DNA of 64,000 nucleotides, taken from positions 1-64,000 of the forward strand of contig JAIVJS010000076.1 in NCBI GenBank assembly GCA_020199905.1, in the 5' to 3' direction. The notes below the pieces were generated by a model. That model did no database searches. It was not told the DNA's origin and saw only the letters and a program-made list of their open reading frames with translations. The stretch is from Acidobacteriota bacterium (lineage in GTDB: Bacteria > Acidobacteriota > Thermoanaerobaculia > UBA5066 > Gp7-AA6). The position numbers and the translations under genes are program-made. The first letter of the stretch is position 1. Each line of letters opens with the position of its first letter. This document shows positions 40,986 through 49,317 of the stretch, one piece after another.

Positions 40986-41165
40986 GCCTTCATCCTCAGG
41001 ATGTGACACTCTCAATGCTTCCGCCGGTCTCGCAGGTCGAGTCTTCGCGGGCAGCGGTCCAACCGCGAACGTAGGCCTCGCCGGCGAATCCTTCGTTCAA
41101 AATACTCAGCCGGAAAGACATAGCGGCGCAGCGCCACTTCGGGGGCGCCCGCGGAAAAGAGATTC
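40986..41165 (+). other. Leader region of rhlE
   Basis: 180 nt with no ORF of note. GCGCC (41131-41135) can pair with GGCGC (41144-41148), and the stretch around 41121-41152 is GC-rich and self-complementary just ahead of the start codon. DEAD-box helicase messages are often regulated through their leaders at low temperature; here that is only a suggestion. Confidence 0.35.
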
Positions 41166-42581
41166 ATGCCTTTTTCCACGTTCGGACTCCATTCCGACCT
41201 CCTCCGAGGCGTCAAGGAAATGGGGTTCACCCGACCCACTCCGATCCAGCAGGACACGATCCCGCCCGCGATGGCGGGAAAGGACGTGCTCGCCTGCGCG
41301 ATGACCGGCAGCGGCAAGACCGCCGCGTTCGGCCTTCCGATCCTGAACCGCATCATGGGCAAGCCGCGCGGTAAGACGCGTGCCCTGATCGTCACCCCGA
41401 CGCGCGAGCTCGCCGCGCAGATCGAAGAGCACCTGACGGCGATGGCGGTCCACACTCCCCTTTCCGCCGCGGCTGTTTTCGGCGGCGTCGGCATGGGCCC
41501 CCAGGAGCACGCGTTCCGCCGCGGGGCGGACATCATCGTCGCGACGCCCGGCCGGCTTCTCGACCATTTTCGCTTTCCCTATGCGCGCCTGGATGCTCTC
41601 GAGGTTCTCGTCCTCGACGAAGCGGACCGGATGCTCGACATGGGGTTTCTTCCCGACATCCGCCGCGTGCTGAAGCACCTGCCGGTCAAGCGGCAGACCC
41701 TCTTCTTCTCCGCGACGATGCCGCCCCCGATCGTGACGCTCACCCGGGAGATGCTCCACAACCCGTTCACCGTCAACCTCGAGCGGGTGCCCGAGCCGGC
41801 CGTCGGGATCACGCAGGCGGTCTATCCGGTCTCGCAGAACCTGAAGGCGCCGCTGCTGCTCGAGCTCATCAAGCGAGGCGACTTCCGGAGCGTTCTCGTC
41901 TTCACGCGCACGAAGCATCGGGCTAATCGCCTCGCCGACAACCTCACGAAGAACGGAGTCGCCTGCGAGCGCATTCACGGGAACCGCAGCCAGATGCAGC
42001 GCACGGCGGCGCTGGCCGGGTTCAAGGACGGGCGCTTTAAGGTCCTCGTCGCGACCGACATCGCCGCCCGCGGCATCGACGTCGAGGCGCTCTCGCACGT
42101 GGTCAACTTCGACGTGCCGCATGTTCCCGAGGACTACATCCATCGCGTGGGCCGCACGGCGCGCGCGGAGCTGACGGGAGATGCCTTCACCTTCGTGTCG
42201 CCCGAGGAAGAGACGGATCTCCGGCAGATCGAGCACGCCATCGCCAAACGCCTTCCGCGGATCACCGTCCCGGGGTTCGACTACTCGAAGGCCCCCGCCG
42301 AAAAGTTCGAGGTGCCTCTGGCCGAGCGGATCGCCGAGATCCGGGCCCGCAAGGCGGGCGACCGCGCGCGAGCCAAGGAAAAAGCGGAACGCCGCGCCCG
42401 AGCGATGCAGCCCGCGCGAGCCGGAAGCCCCTCGGCCGCTCACCGCGGTCCCTCGGGGCCATCGCGAGGCCCGTCAGGCCCGCGCCCCAATCTCTCGATC
42501 GTGCGGCCCTCAGGCCCGTCAGGCCCCAGCGGCCCGCGCACGGTAGCGCCGAGCTACGGTCGCAGGCCCGGGGGCCGTTAA
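41166..42581 (+). CDS. rhlE: DEAD-box RNA helicase RhlE
   Basis: 471 aa. Q motif GFTRPTPIQQDTIP, motif I AMTGSGKTAAFGLP, Ia PTRELAAQI, II VLDEADRMLDMGF, III SATMP, V ATDIAARGIDVE, VI HRVGRTARA. After the helicase core (~375 aa) a basic, Pro/Ser/Gly-rich tail (RGPSGPSRGPSGPRP then SIVRPSGPSGPSGPR) is typical of RhlE and binds RNA. It helps ribosome assembly and RNA decay, often induced by cold. Repeats flank it on both sides. Confidence 0.94.
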   Translation: MPFSTFGLHSDLLRGVKEMGFTRPTPIQQDTIPPAMAGKDVLACAMTGSGKTAAFGLPILNRIMGKPRGKTRALIVTPTRELAAQIEEHLTAMAVHTPLSAAAVFGGVGMGPQEHAFRRGADIIVATPGRLLDHFRFPYARLDALEVLVLDEADRMLDMGFLPDIRRVLKHLPVKRQTLFFSATMPPPIVTLTREMLHNPFTVNLERVPEPAVGITQAVYPVSQNLKAPLLLELIKRGDFRSVLVFTRTKHRANRLADNLTKNGVACERIHGNRSQMQRTAALAGFKDGRFKVLVATDIAARGIDVEALSHVVNFDVPHVPEDYIHRVGRTARAELTGDAFTFVSPEEETDLRQIEHAIAKRLPRITVPGFDYSKAPAEKFEVPLAERIAEIRARKAGDRARAKEKAERRARAMQPARAGSPSAAHRGPSGPSRGPSGPRPNLSIVRPSGPSGPSGPRTVAPSYGRRPGGR

Positions 42582-42601
42582 CGTCAGGCTTCGAGTCACG
42601 T

Positions 42602-42817
42602 CCCTCACCCCGGCCCTCTCCCCCGGCGCACGGGGAGAGGGGGCGGAGCGGCGCCGCGGTCAGGTCCGTGACTGAGCTCGCGCCGAGAGGAGTCTCCCGA
42701 CCAGAGGGAGGGAGGAGCCTCTCGGGGCGGGAGCCGCAGCGAACGAAGGACGAGGCGAGCGGTCGAGCCGACAGGCGAGCCGCTCGCGCACGTCCCGCAG
42801 TGAGCGGAGGCGACGGT
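42602..42817 (-). repeat. Composite repeat: REP-like hairpin plus dispersed palindromic element, copy 3
   Basis: Hairpin CCCTCTCCCC (42614-42623) / GGGGAGAGGG (42632-42641), then GTCTCCCGACCAGAGGGAGG (42694 on) and the element core GGACGAGGCGAGCGGTCGAG ... CACGTCCCGCAGTGAGCGG. It ends about 10 nt before the TAA stop (42827-42829) of the radical SAM gene, so on the minus strand it begins just after that stop. Structure and length parallel copy 2. Confidence 0.82.
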
Positions 42818-42826
42818 TGGCGACGA

Positions 42827-44773
42827 TTACTTGCCGACCGCCCCGCCGTACACGGGCAGCGAGCCCGGCAGCGACGGAGGAGCGGGCGGCGAAGGGAGGC
42901 CGAGCGGACTCGGAACGGTCTGGCCGGGCAGGGTCGGCAGCGGAACGCTTCGTCCGCGCGCGTACACCTCGTGCCGTCCGTTTTTCTTGTACCACTCCGC
43001 GAGCGAAGCGGTCTGGAACATTTCCTCGATGATCTTCCGCCAGCCGACGCCGGTGTTGTACGCGCAGAAGGAGATCTCCCCCATCTGGGTGGCGTACGGA
43101 ATGATGCACATCTCGGTGCGGCGGAAGTCGTAGTTGAAGAGGTCCTGGAACCACATCCCGCCGATGAAGAAGACGCGCCAGTCGTACCGCTTCTTCTTCG
43201 AGAAGCCGAGCTTGCCGCCCGTGTGCCCGTCCATGATCTGAACGACCTTCCAGGGCGAGAGGCTCTTCGGGATTCCGGACGGCTTCAGGTTTCGCAGGAT
43301 CGACAGAGCCGTCTGGAACGCGGTCCAGTTCTTCTTGCGGGCGGAGTCGGTGATGCCCTTGATGTCGGAGAGCATGCGGTCCACGTTCAGCATCGCCGGT
43401 ACCGGGACCGACTCCTTCGTCTTCGAATCCACGAGGAGCATCGTCCCGATCCCGCAGTTCGGGTGGCATCCGCATTTCAGGGAGCCCCACTCCGATTCGA
43501 GTCCACCGAGAAGGTCCTTCAGGTCCGAAAAGGGCCCCGACGCCGAGAGCGGGTACCAGTCGCGCATCGGCTCGCCGATCCCGGCCTGGGACTTCGCGTC
43601 GTGCGCCAGGTGAGACAGCGTGTAGCGCTGCTTTTTCCGGGTGTCGTCGTCGATCTCCTCGTCCCGGCCGGTGAATGAGACGGGCTGGAAGGAAACCGTG
43701 TTGATCTTGTCGATGTTCTGGATCGCGAACTTGAGGATTTCCCCCACCTGGTGGTCGTTGACGGTGTTCACGATCGTGGTCACGAGCGTGATGTCGACGC
43801 CCGCCTTGTGGAGGTTTTCGATCGCGCGCTGCTTCACGTCGAAGAGGTTTCCGACCTTGCGGTGCTCGTTCGCGGCGTTGTCCACGCCGTCAAACTGCAG
43901 GTAGACGAACCGCAGCCCCGCTTCGGCGGCCTCGCGGGCAAAATCTACTTCCTGGGCGAACCGGATTCCGTTGGTCGCCGCCTGGACGGAGAAGTAACCG
44001 ACCTCGCGCGCGTAACGAACGGCCTGGAGGAAGTAGGGCGAGATGGTGGGCTCGCCTCCCGAGAACTGGACCGAGAGCTGGCGCCTCGGCTTGATGGAGA
44101 CCGCGTCGTCGAGGAGCTTCTGGATGTCTTCCCACTCGAGCTCGTGCACATAACCGACCTGGTTGGCGTCCATGAAGCAGGGATTGCACATCATGTTGCA
44201 GCGGTTCGTGAGGTCGATCGTCAGCACCGCTCCGCGGCCGTATTTGATCGACGAAGTGCCGTGCTCGTGCAGGCCGTCCTTCGGAATCACGAAATCGCGC
44301 CCGGGGTAGAGGGACTCGAGCCGCTTGAAGAACGCGGGATCCGTCGACATCACGTCTTCGAAATGGCCGTGCTCCGGGCAGTCCTTCTTCATCAGGATCT
44401 TGCCGTCTTCCTCCACGATCCTCGCCTTGATCTCACCGGGGTTTCCGTCGACCAGAACCTTCCAGTCGGCCTCCCCGGAGAGGATCCTGGTGCGCACTTC
44501 CGTCACGCATTTGGGGCAGAGGGAGTCCGTCTCGCGAGGGAATCCGAACTGCGGAAACGTCCGCTCCTTTTGCTTGAGGAGGGGCGCAGGCGCCCACTTC
44601 GGCTGAAACGAGTTCTGCTCGAAGCGGCGATCGACGGCGCGGGTCGCGCGCCAGAATGCGTCGGCGGTCAGTCGGAGTCCGGAGTAGATAGCGTTCCGCA
44701 TCTTGGGGTGCCCGGAAAGTGCCCGGGACAGTCTCCTTGATTGTCGGCGGGGGAATCCCGACCGGTTCTTCAT
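42827..44773 (-). CDS. Tes-like (tetraether synthase family) radical SAM protein
   Basis: 648 aa from the ATG at 44773; the ATG at 44701 (MRNAIYSGLRL) would drop an Arg-rich leader. Cysteine map: CPKC (86-89), DCPEHGH (132), radical SAM CNMMCNPC (192, 196, 199) in DLTNRCNMMCNPCFMDANQ, and KCGCHPNC (434, 436, 440). This layout, a rubredoxin-like N-terminus, CxxxCxxC core and extra cluster ligands, is that of MJ0619/Tes, which joins phospholipid tails into membrane-spanning tetraethers; homologues occur in Acidobacteria that make brGDGTs. SPASM-type or pterin-methylase relatives are alternatives. The Pro-rich C-terminus is a lineage-specific tail. Last gene of a three-gene operon. Confidence 0.8.
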   Translation of the reverse strand: MKNRSGFPRRQSRRLSRALSGHPKMRNAIYSGLRLTADAFWRATRAVDRRFEQNSFQPKWAPAPLLKQKERTFPQFGFPRETDSLCPKCVTEVRTRILSGEADWKVLVDGNPGEIKARIVEEDGKILMKKDCPEHGHFEDVMSTDPAFFKRLESLYPGRDFVIPKDGLHEHGTSSIKYGRGAVLTIDLTNRCNMMCNPCFMDANQVGYVHELEWEDIQKLLDDAVSIKPRRQLSVQFSGGEPTISPYFLQAVRYAREVGYFSVQAATNGIRFAQEVDFAREAAEAGLRFVYLQFDGVDNAANEHRKVGNLFDVKQRAIENLHKAGVDITLVTTIVNTVNDHQVGEILKFAIQNIDKINTVSFQPVSFTGRDEEIDDDTRKKQRYTLSHLAHDAKSQAGIGEPMRDWYPLSASGPFSDLKDLLGGLESEWGSLKCGCHPNCGIGTMLLVDSKTKESVPVPAMLNVDRMLSDIKGITDSARKKNWTAFQTALSILRNLKPSGIPKSLSPWKVVQIMDGHTGGKLGFSKKKRYDWRVFFIGGMWFQDLFNYDFRRTEMCIIPYATQMGEISFCAYNTGVGWRKIIEEMFQTASLAEWYKKNGRHEVYARGRSVPLPTLPGQTVPSPLGLPSPPAPPSLPGSLPVYGGAVGK

Positions 44774-44779
44774 CGCATT

Positions 44780-45922
44780 CTATCCGAAAACCGGCTCCTT
44801 CCACGGTTGTCCCGTGATGTTCGACCCTGTCGCAAATCGGGCCGCCGCGAACGGGGCGAGCGATTCTCCGGGGTCCGCGAGTATCGAGTCGGCGACCCGA
44901 ACCGCCGTGACGGGAGCGAGAAGGATTCCGTTTCGGAAGTGTCCGGCGGCGAAGAAGAGGCCCGGAAGCCGAGACGCGCCGAGGATCGGGAGGGCATCGC
45001 GGCTGGCCGGGCGCAGGCCCGACCACGCGTCCATGAACTGCGCCCGCCTGAGAGACGGGACGAGCCGGCATGCCGCGTCGATGAGCGCCGCCACGGCCCC
45101 CGCGGTCACGTCCTTCCGGAACCCGACGTCCTCTTCCGTGGAACCGAGGACGACGGAGCCATCCGCCCGGGGAACGACATAGACGTCCGCCGATTGAACG
45201 ACGCGCGGGAGGAAAGGAGGCGTCCCGGCGAGCCGAACGATCTGTCCCCGCACCGGCTTGACCGGCAGAGGCGCCGTTTCGGGGTCGAAAGCCGCCCAGG
45301 CGCCCGCCGCGTCCACCACGGCCCCGGCTTCAAAGACTCCGCCGTCCGTTTCGACGCCGCGACACCGGTTCTCCGAGACGTGAAAGCGGCGGGCGCCCGT
45401 GCCCAGAACGAACCGGACGCCGCGTGTTGCGGCCGACTCCCAGAGAGCCCGCGTGAGACGGCGGGGATCCACCGAGCCGTCCTCCCGGAAAAAGAGGCCG
45501 CCTCGGGCGTCCGGAGACACGAGCCCTCGGCTGAGCCGCTGGACCCCGTCCCGATCGACCTCCTCGACGGGAAACGCCGACGCCTGGCGGTCGAGCCACG
45601 CGGAGAAGTCCGCGCGGCCGTCGAGGTCGCACCGAAGGACGCCGTTCGGACTCCATCCCACCGGAAGCCCGGTTTCCCGCTCGAGCTCCGCGCACCACCC
45701 GGGATAGAGCCGCCGGCTTTCGGCGGCGAGATCGAAAAGGGGGCCGCGGGGAAGCCGTTCGGCTCGGGGAGCGATCAGGCCGGCAGCCGCGCCCGACGCT
45801 TCGGATCCGGGCTCCGCGCGTTCGAGGACCGTGACGGCCGCGCCGCGCCCGGCGAGCTCGCGGGCGAGCGCACACCCGATCGCGCCGCCTCCGACGATCA
45901 GGACGTCCGGCCGGGAGCTCAC
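44780..45922 (-). CDS. thiO: Glycine oxidase ThiO-like FAD enzyme
   Basis: 380 aa. DAAO-fold FAD site VLIVGGGAIGCALARELAGR, then EASGAAAGLIAPRAE, and C-terminal SADVYVVPRADGSVVLGSTE, DAWSGLRPASRDALPILGAS, GHFRNGILLAPVTA. Best match is glycine oxidase ThiO, which supplies dehydroglycine for the thiamine thiazole. No thiS/thiG nearby, so a general amino-acid oxidase role is possible. Starts by ATGA overlap with the upstream membrane gene; 6 nt before the radical SAM gene. Confidence 0.8.
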   Translation of the reverse strand: MSSRPDVLIVGGGAIGCALARELAGRGAAVTVLERAEPGSEASGAAAGLIAPRAERLPRGPLFDLAAESRRLYPGWCAELERETGLPVGWSPNGVLRCDLDGRADFSAWLDRQASAFPVEEVDRDGVQRLSRGLVSPDARGGLFFREDGSVDPRRLTRALWESAATRGVRFVLGTGARRFHVSENRCRGVETDGGVFEAGAVVDAAGAWAAFDPETAPLPVKPVRGQIVRLAGTPPFLPRVVQSADVYVVPRADGSVVLGSTEEDVGFRKDVTAGAVAALIDAACRLVPSLRRAQFMDAWSGLRPASRDALPILGASRLPGLFFAAGHFRNGILLAPVTAVRVADSILADPGESLAPFAAARFATGSNITGQPWKEPVFG

Positions 45923-46431
45923 CGCCGCCGGCGTCGCCGTCCGAAGGCGTCGCCCGCGATCCGGCCTGCCGCCCAGGCGGCGAGCGCGCCTGACGCCGCG
46001 CCGGCAATCGCGCCCGCATACGGGAGAAGGCCGGGAGCGCTGCGGCGAAACGACGCCCGCGCGCCTCGGAGAAACCCGCTGCGGAAGACGTGGGACGCGC
46101 TGGCGAGCGCGAGCGCCCCGACCGCGACGGCCGCCCGATCGAGCGGAGTCGTGTCCCGTTCATGGGCGCGCGCGACCGCGAGCGCAAGCCGATTGAGCGT
46201 CAGAACCTGGAACGAGAGATCCGCCGCGAGAGGCAGCCCGGCGAGAAACCCCGCCGGAACCGAGGCGACCGCTCCGACCGCGGCGCAGCGGAGGGCCGCC
46301 TTCGCCACGAGGCTGCGGGCGATCTCCTCCGGATCGGCGTCCGGGTGCCGCTCGACGATTTTGCGGATCTCCCGGTCGAGACGCTCGCCATCGGGTCCGA
46401 GAAGCACCGCGCGCGCGAGATCGGCATACAT
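45919..46431 (-). CDS. EcsC/DUF697-like membrane-associated protein
   Basis: 170 aa. Hydrophobic, glycine/alanine-rich segments (AALRCAAVGAVASVPAGFLA, PYAGAIAGAASGALAAWAAG) flank a helical middle (FQVLTLNRLALAVARAHERD). The composition resembles the EcsC/DUF697 class of membrane-associated proteins, but no defining motif is visible. C-terminal poly-Arg tail (GRRRRRR). First gene of the operon with thiO and the Tes-like radical SAM gene; overlap ATGA. Confidence 0.6.
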   Translation of the reverse strand: MYADLARAVLLGPDGERLDREIRKIVERHPDADPEEIARSLVAKAALRCAAVGAVASVPAGFLAGLPLAADLSFQVLTLNRLALAVARAHERDTTPLDRAAVAVGALALASASHVFRSGFLRGARASFRRSAPGLLPYAGAIAGAASGALAAWAAGRIAGDAFGRRRRRR

Positions 46432-46539
46432 GGACAGGAATCCTATCGCTCCGGGAGGGCAAGCGCGGGAGGAGGCGCTGCGCCGGGCGAAAATTTCAGA
46501 AACTGCTCCGAGACGGCTTCTGTCTCCAGCTCGCCCCCC

Positions 46540-46640
46540 TACGGCCTACCGCCTTCCGCGCGCTTCCCGAGCTCGCGGATTCGTCATGAGCCGGCGCGTT
46601 TTTCTGACCGCCTCCCGCCTGCCGCCTCCCGCCTGTCCCC
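46540..46640. repeat. Two GCCTCCC-type heptad arrays
   Basis: CCTACGG, CCTACCG, CCTTCCG at 46540-46560 and GCCTCCC, GCCTGCC, GCCTCCC, GCCTGTC at 46606-46636, both in 7-nt register and inverted relative to the GGCGGGA arrays elsewhere. They occupy the divergent gap (46432-46691), which otherwise holds TATGTT (46648) as a possible -10 for the cyclophilin gene. Confidence 0.75.
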
Positions 46641-46691
46641 CTCTCTCGCGCGTGTTATGTTTTCGGCGAAATCTCGAAAGGAGCCCGGACG

Positions 46692-47312
46692 ATGAGAAAG
46701 CTCGGAATCGCCCTGATCATGCTGTGCGCGTTACCGCTCACAGCGGCGCCGGCGGCGAGAAAGGGGAAGAAAACCGTGTCTTCCGCACCCCGCGACTATT
46801 CCAACACGCTGGCGACCCTCCAGACGGACGCCGGCGACATCACGATTCACTTCCTGCACGACAAGGCGCCGAAGCACGTCGAGAGCTTCATCGACCTCGC
46901 CGCCAAAGGCTTCTACGACAATACGTTCTTTCATCGGGTGATCCCCGGCTTCATGATCCAGGGAGGCGACCCCAACACGAAGGGCGCCGAAGACGCGGCG
47001 CATCGCTATGGGACCGGCGGCAACGTCGTCGCTGGCAAGGAAGTCCGCCTGAAGTCGGAGTTCAACGACACGTCGCACAAACGGGGGATCGTCTCGATGG
47101 CGCGCTCCCAGGATCCCAACTCCGCTTCGTCGCAGTTCTTCATCGTCGTGAAGGACTCCACGTTTCTCGACAATCAGTACACGGCCTTCGGAGAAGTCGT
47201 GACCGGGATGGACGTGGTCGACAAGATCGTGGCGGCTCCCCGCAACGGGAACGACCTCCCCAACCAGCCGACGCGCATCAAGAAGATCCTGCTCACCCAG
47301 GCGAAGGGCTGA
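46692..47312 (+). CDS. Exported cyclophilin-type peptidyl-prolyl isomerase
   Basis: 206 aa with AAAGGAG upstream. Signal peptide (KLGIALIMLCALPLTAAPAA), then the cyclophilin fold: FFHRVIPGFMIQGGDPNTKG, SLVAE-like MARSQDPNSASSQFFIV, and YTAFGEVVTGMDVVDKI. Active-site residues R (FHRV), F and Q (SQFFI) are present. It catalyses prolyl cis-trans isomerisation of exported proteins. Own transcript; no strong terminator follows. Confidence 0.94.
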   Translation: MRKLGIALIMLCALPLTAAPAARKGKKTVSSAPRDYSNTLATLQTDAGDITIHFLHDKAPKHVESFIDLAAKGFYDNTFFHRVIPGFMIQGGDPNTKGAEDAAHRYGTGGNVVAGKEVRLKSEFNDTSHKRGIVSMARSQDPNSASSQFFIVVKDSTFLDNQYTAFGEVVTGMDVVDKIVAAPRNGNDLPNQPTRIKKILLTQAKG

Positions 47313-47481
47313 GGTCTGTCTGCCGCACCGAGTCGGAGGTTGAGGCGCGGACCGCCTCACGAAGTCGGAGGAATGAGGCGGTGACCTCTTCGGAAAGCCG
47401 GAGGATATTGATTCGGGAGGCGCCGGGGCGCCGGCCCCTCCCGGCGCGCCGCTCCGGTTTTCCGATCCTTCTCCGTCCGAG
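47313..47481 (+). other. Intergenic stretch with GC-rich hairpins
   Basis: 169 nt between the cyclophilin and kinase genes. GAGGCG / CGCCTC hairpin at 47342-47358, a degenerate tandem of CGAAGTCGGAGG..GAGGCGG..., and the palindrome GGCGCCGGGGCGCCGG. No T-run; probable 3' structure rather than a gene. Confidence 0.45.
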
Positions 47482-48465
47482 GTGATCGTTCCCTCCGTTC
47501 TCCCTCCCGAGTTCTCTCTCCTCTCGGCTCTCGCGGCGCGCACGCATCACGAACCGGTCTCGTGGGAGGTCCTTCCGGGAGACGTCGGCCGCCGGCGCTA
47601 CGTGCGGCTGATTCTTCGCGACAACCGGTCCGTGCTCGGAGTCGTCTATCCGCAGGAGGAAGCCGATTCCCGCCGGCGGTGGTCGGCGGCGCGCGCCGCG
47701 CTCCGGGACAGGATCCGCGTGCCGCTTCTGATCGCGGATGATCAGGCGGGAAACCAGATCGTAGAGGACTTCGGAAGGATGGACCTCGCGACCCGATTCC
47801 TCGAGAGACCGGCGGACCGCAAGACATGGCTCGAGAAGGCGGTCGCCGCGGGTTCGGCGTTCGCCGGGATGGAGGATCCGGGGATCAACCCGCCCTTCGA
47901 CGCCGTCCTGTTTCGCCGGGAGCTCAATCTCGCCCGGGAGGCCGTCTTCGACCTGTATATGAAGGAACCTCTGTCGCCGGACGACCGAGCCGTTCACGAC
48001 CGCTGGGCGGAGTCGCTCGCGCAGGAAATCGCGGGTCATCCCCGCGCGCTCTGCCACCGGGACTTTCACGGCAACAATCTCTTTCCGTCCGGTTCCGAAG
48101 TGGCGGCCATCGATTTCCAGGACATGCGGTCCGGCCCGGACTCGTACGATCTCGCGTCCCTTCTCTGGGAGCGTACGACCCTCGACTGGATGACGGCCGA
48201 CCGCGCCGACGAGGCAATCGAACGGTTCGTCCGGGCCCGAGGGGTTCAGGGGGGCCCGTTCCGCCGCCGTTTCGACCGGGTTCTCCTCCAGCGGGCCTGG
48301 AAAGTGTGCGGGACCTTCGCGCGGGCGGTCGCTCAGGGCCGCGGGGAGGCCTACCGGCGCTATCTCCCGGGCGAGCTCGCTCTGGTGGGCCGGCTGCTCT
48401 CGGGCCCGGAAGACGCGGCGTTTGCGGCCCTTTTCGAGGCCCGGTTGAAGCCTCTGTTAAGCTGA
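47482..48465 (+). CDS. AmgK-like N-acetylmuramate/N-acetylglucosamine kinase (APH fold)
   Basis: 327 aa from GTG 47482. The catalytic loop CHRDFHGNNLFP and the metal motif AAIDFQDMRSGPDSYDLASL are diagnostic of the AmgK/APH sugar kinases, which in peptidoglycan recycling phosphorylate MurNAc or GlcNAc at C1. The usual partner murU is not in the window, and no tsaE-like gene precedes it. Substrate therefore inferred. Confidence 0.78.
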   Translation: MIVPSVLPPEFSLLSALAARTHHEPVSWEVLPGDVGRRRYVRLILRDNRSVLGVVYPQEEADSRRRWSAARAALRDRIRVPLLIADDQAGNQIVEDFGRMDLATRFLERPADRKTWLEKAVAAGSAFAGMEDPGINPPFDAVLFRRELNLAREAVFDLYMKEPLSPDDRAVHDRWAESLAQEIAGHPRALCHRDFHGNNLFPSGSEVAAIDFQDMRSGPDSYDLASLLWERTTLDWMTADRADEAIERFVRARGVQGGPFRRRFDRVLLQRAWKVCGTFARAVAQGRGEAYRRYLPGELALVGRLLSGPEDAAFAALFEARLKPLLS

Positions 48466-48493
48466 CGATTCGTCCTGCGAAGGAGAACCATCG

Positions 48494-48673
48494 ATGTTTG
48501 GCTCACTCGGCGTTCCCGAACTTCTGATCATCCTCTTGATCGTGATCATCATCTTCGGCGCGAACAAACTGCCCCAGCTCGGCCGGGGAATCGGCCAGGG
48601 CATGCGGAACTTCAAGGACTCCATCAAAGACGGCGGCGTGGACGACACGAAGCCGACTCCGCCCAAGGCGTAG
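48494..48673 (+). CDS. tatA: Twin-arginine translocase subunit TatA
   Basis: 59 aa, with AAGGAGAA ribosome site. FGSLGVPELLIILLIVIIIF is the single membrane helix, followed by GANKLPQLGRGIGQGMRNFK, the amphipathic TatA signature helix, and a short acidic/Pro tail. TatA/E assembles with TatC to form the export pore for folded proteins; the ferritin-like protein at 5799 is a likely substrate. No tatB or tatC beside it. Starts 28 nt after the AmgK-like gene. Confidence 0.93.
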   Translation: MFGSLGVPELLIILLIVIIIFGANKLPQLGRGIGQGMRNFKDSIKDGGVDDTKPTPPKA

Positions 48674-48750
48674 AGCTCGCCCCGGCTCGAGATTTCTTCG
48701 AAACCCTCAGAGGTCCCGCCGAGACCCGCAGAGGACCTCGAAGCCGGAGA

Positions 48751-49011
48751 CTATTTTTTCTTCTGGATGTCGGGAGAGACCCGATGCTGCTGCCTGTCGC
48801 GCGGCAGCCGGATGTTCAGGATCCCGACTTTGTTGCGCAGCGTGTTGCGATGGATGCCGAGAGAGGACGCGGCGCGTCCCAGATTTCCGGAAGAGCGCCG
48901 CACGGCGCCGACGATGTACTTCTTCTCGAACTCCTTCTTCGCGAGATCGAGTGAGATCCCGTGCGCGAGAAGCTCGTCGATGATTTGCTGGAGCTGCCCA
49001 TCCAGGTTCAC
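48751..49011 (-). CDS. Fis-type helix-turn-helix DNA-binding protein
   Basis: 86 aa from GTG 49011, chosen because GGAGG lies 6 nt upstream. KEFEKKYIVGAVRRSSGNLG then RAASSLGIHRNTLRNKVG is the C-terminal HTH of Fis/NtrC-type regulators (HTH_8). There is no AAA+ or receiver domain, so it resembles a stand-alone Fis-like nucleoid or recombination factor. The KEFEKKYI text is typical of many such small proteins. Tail NIRLPRDRQQHRVSPDIQKK is basic. Confidence 0.85.
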   Translation of the reverse strand: MNLDGQLQQIIDELLAHGISLDLAKKEFEKKYIVGAVRRSSGNLGRAASSLGIHRNTLRNKVGILNIRLPRDRQQHRVSPDIQKKK

Positions 49012-49317
49012 GTCATCCTCCGAAAAAGTTTTGCCGGGAAGAGAAGGCGCGCATCTTAGCAAACTCAGAATGCGCCGCAATAGGCCGCGCGCAAGACATC
49101 GAGCAAGGTTTTTTTCGTGCCAGCGGTCGATGAGATTTACGACGATGCGAGGGCGACGACGACGATCCGATCACGGGCAGTGACCTGGACGAGAGACGAT
49201 CGCGACGAGATGCTTTCATGCCAATCCGAATGGAGAGTCGAGACGCGTCATCGATGAGAGACGCGGTCGCCTTTCTCGACTCGAGAGCCCGCTTGGCCGA
49301 TCGATCCAACCTAAGCG
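49012..49317. other. Intergenic stretch without a gene
   Basis: About 305 nt upstream of the Fis-like gene. It contains AT-richer sequence near 49080-49145 (including GGTTTTTTTCG) that may hold its promoter, but I see no convincing ORF, tRNA or -10/-35 pair. Confidence 0.5.

Noticed and set aside
46692..48673. Complete Tat operon
   Set aside because: Only a TatA-type gene is present; no TatB or TatC coding region lies next to it.
49013..49309. Minus-strand 98-codon ORF upstream of the Fis-like gene
   Set aside because: No ribosome site, atypical codon use, no recognisable domain; the Fis-like gene starts at GTG 49011 with a strong ribosome site instead.
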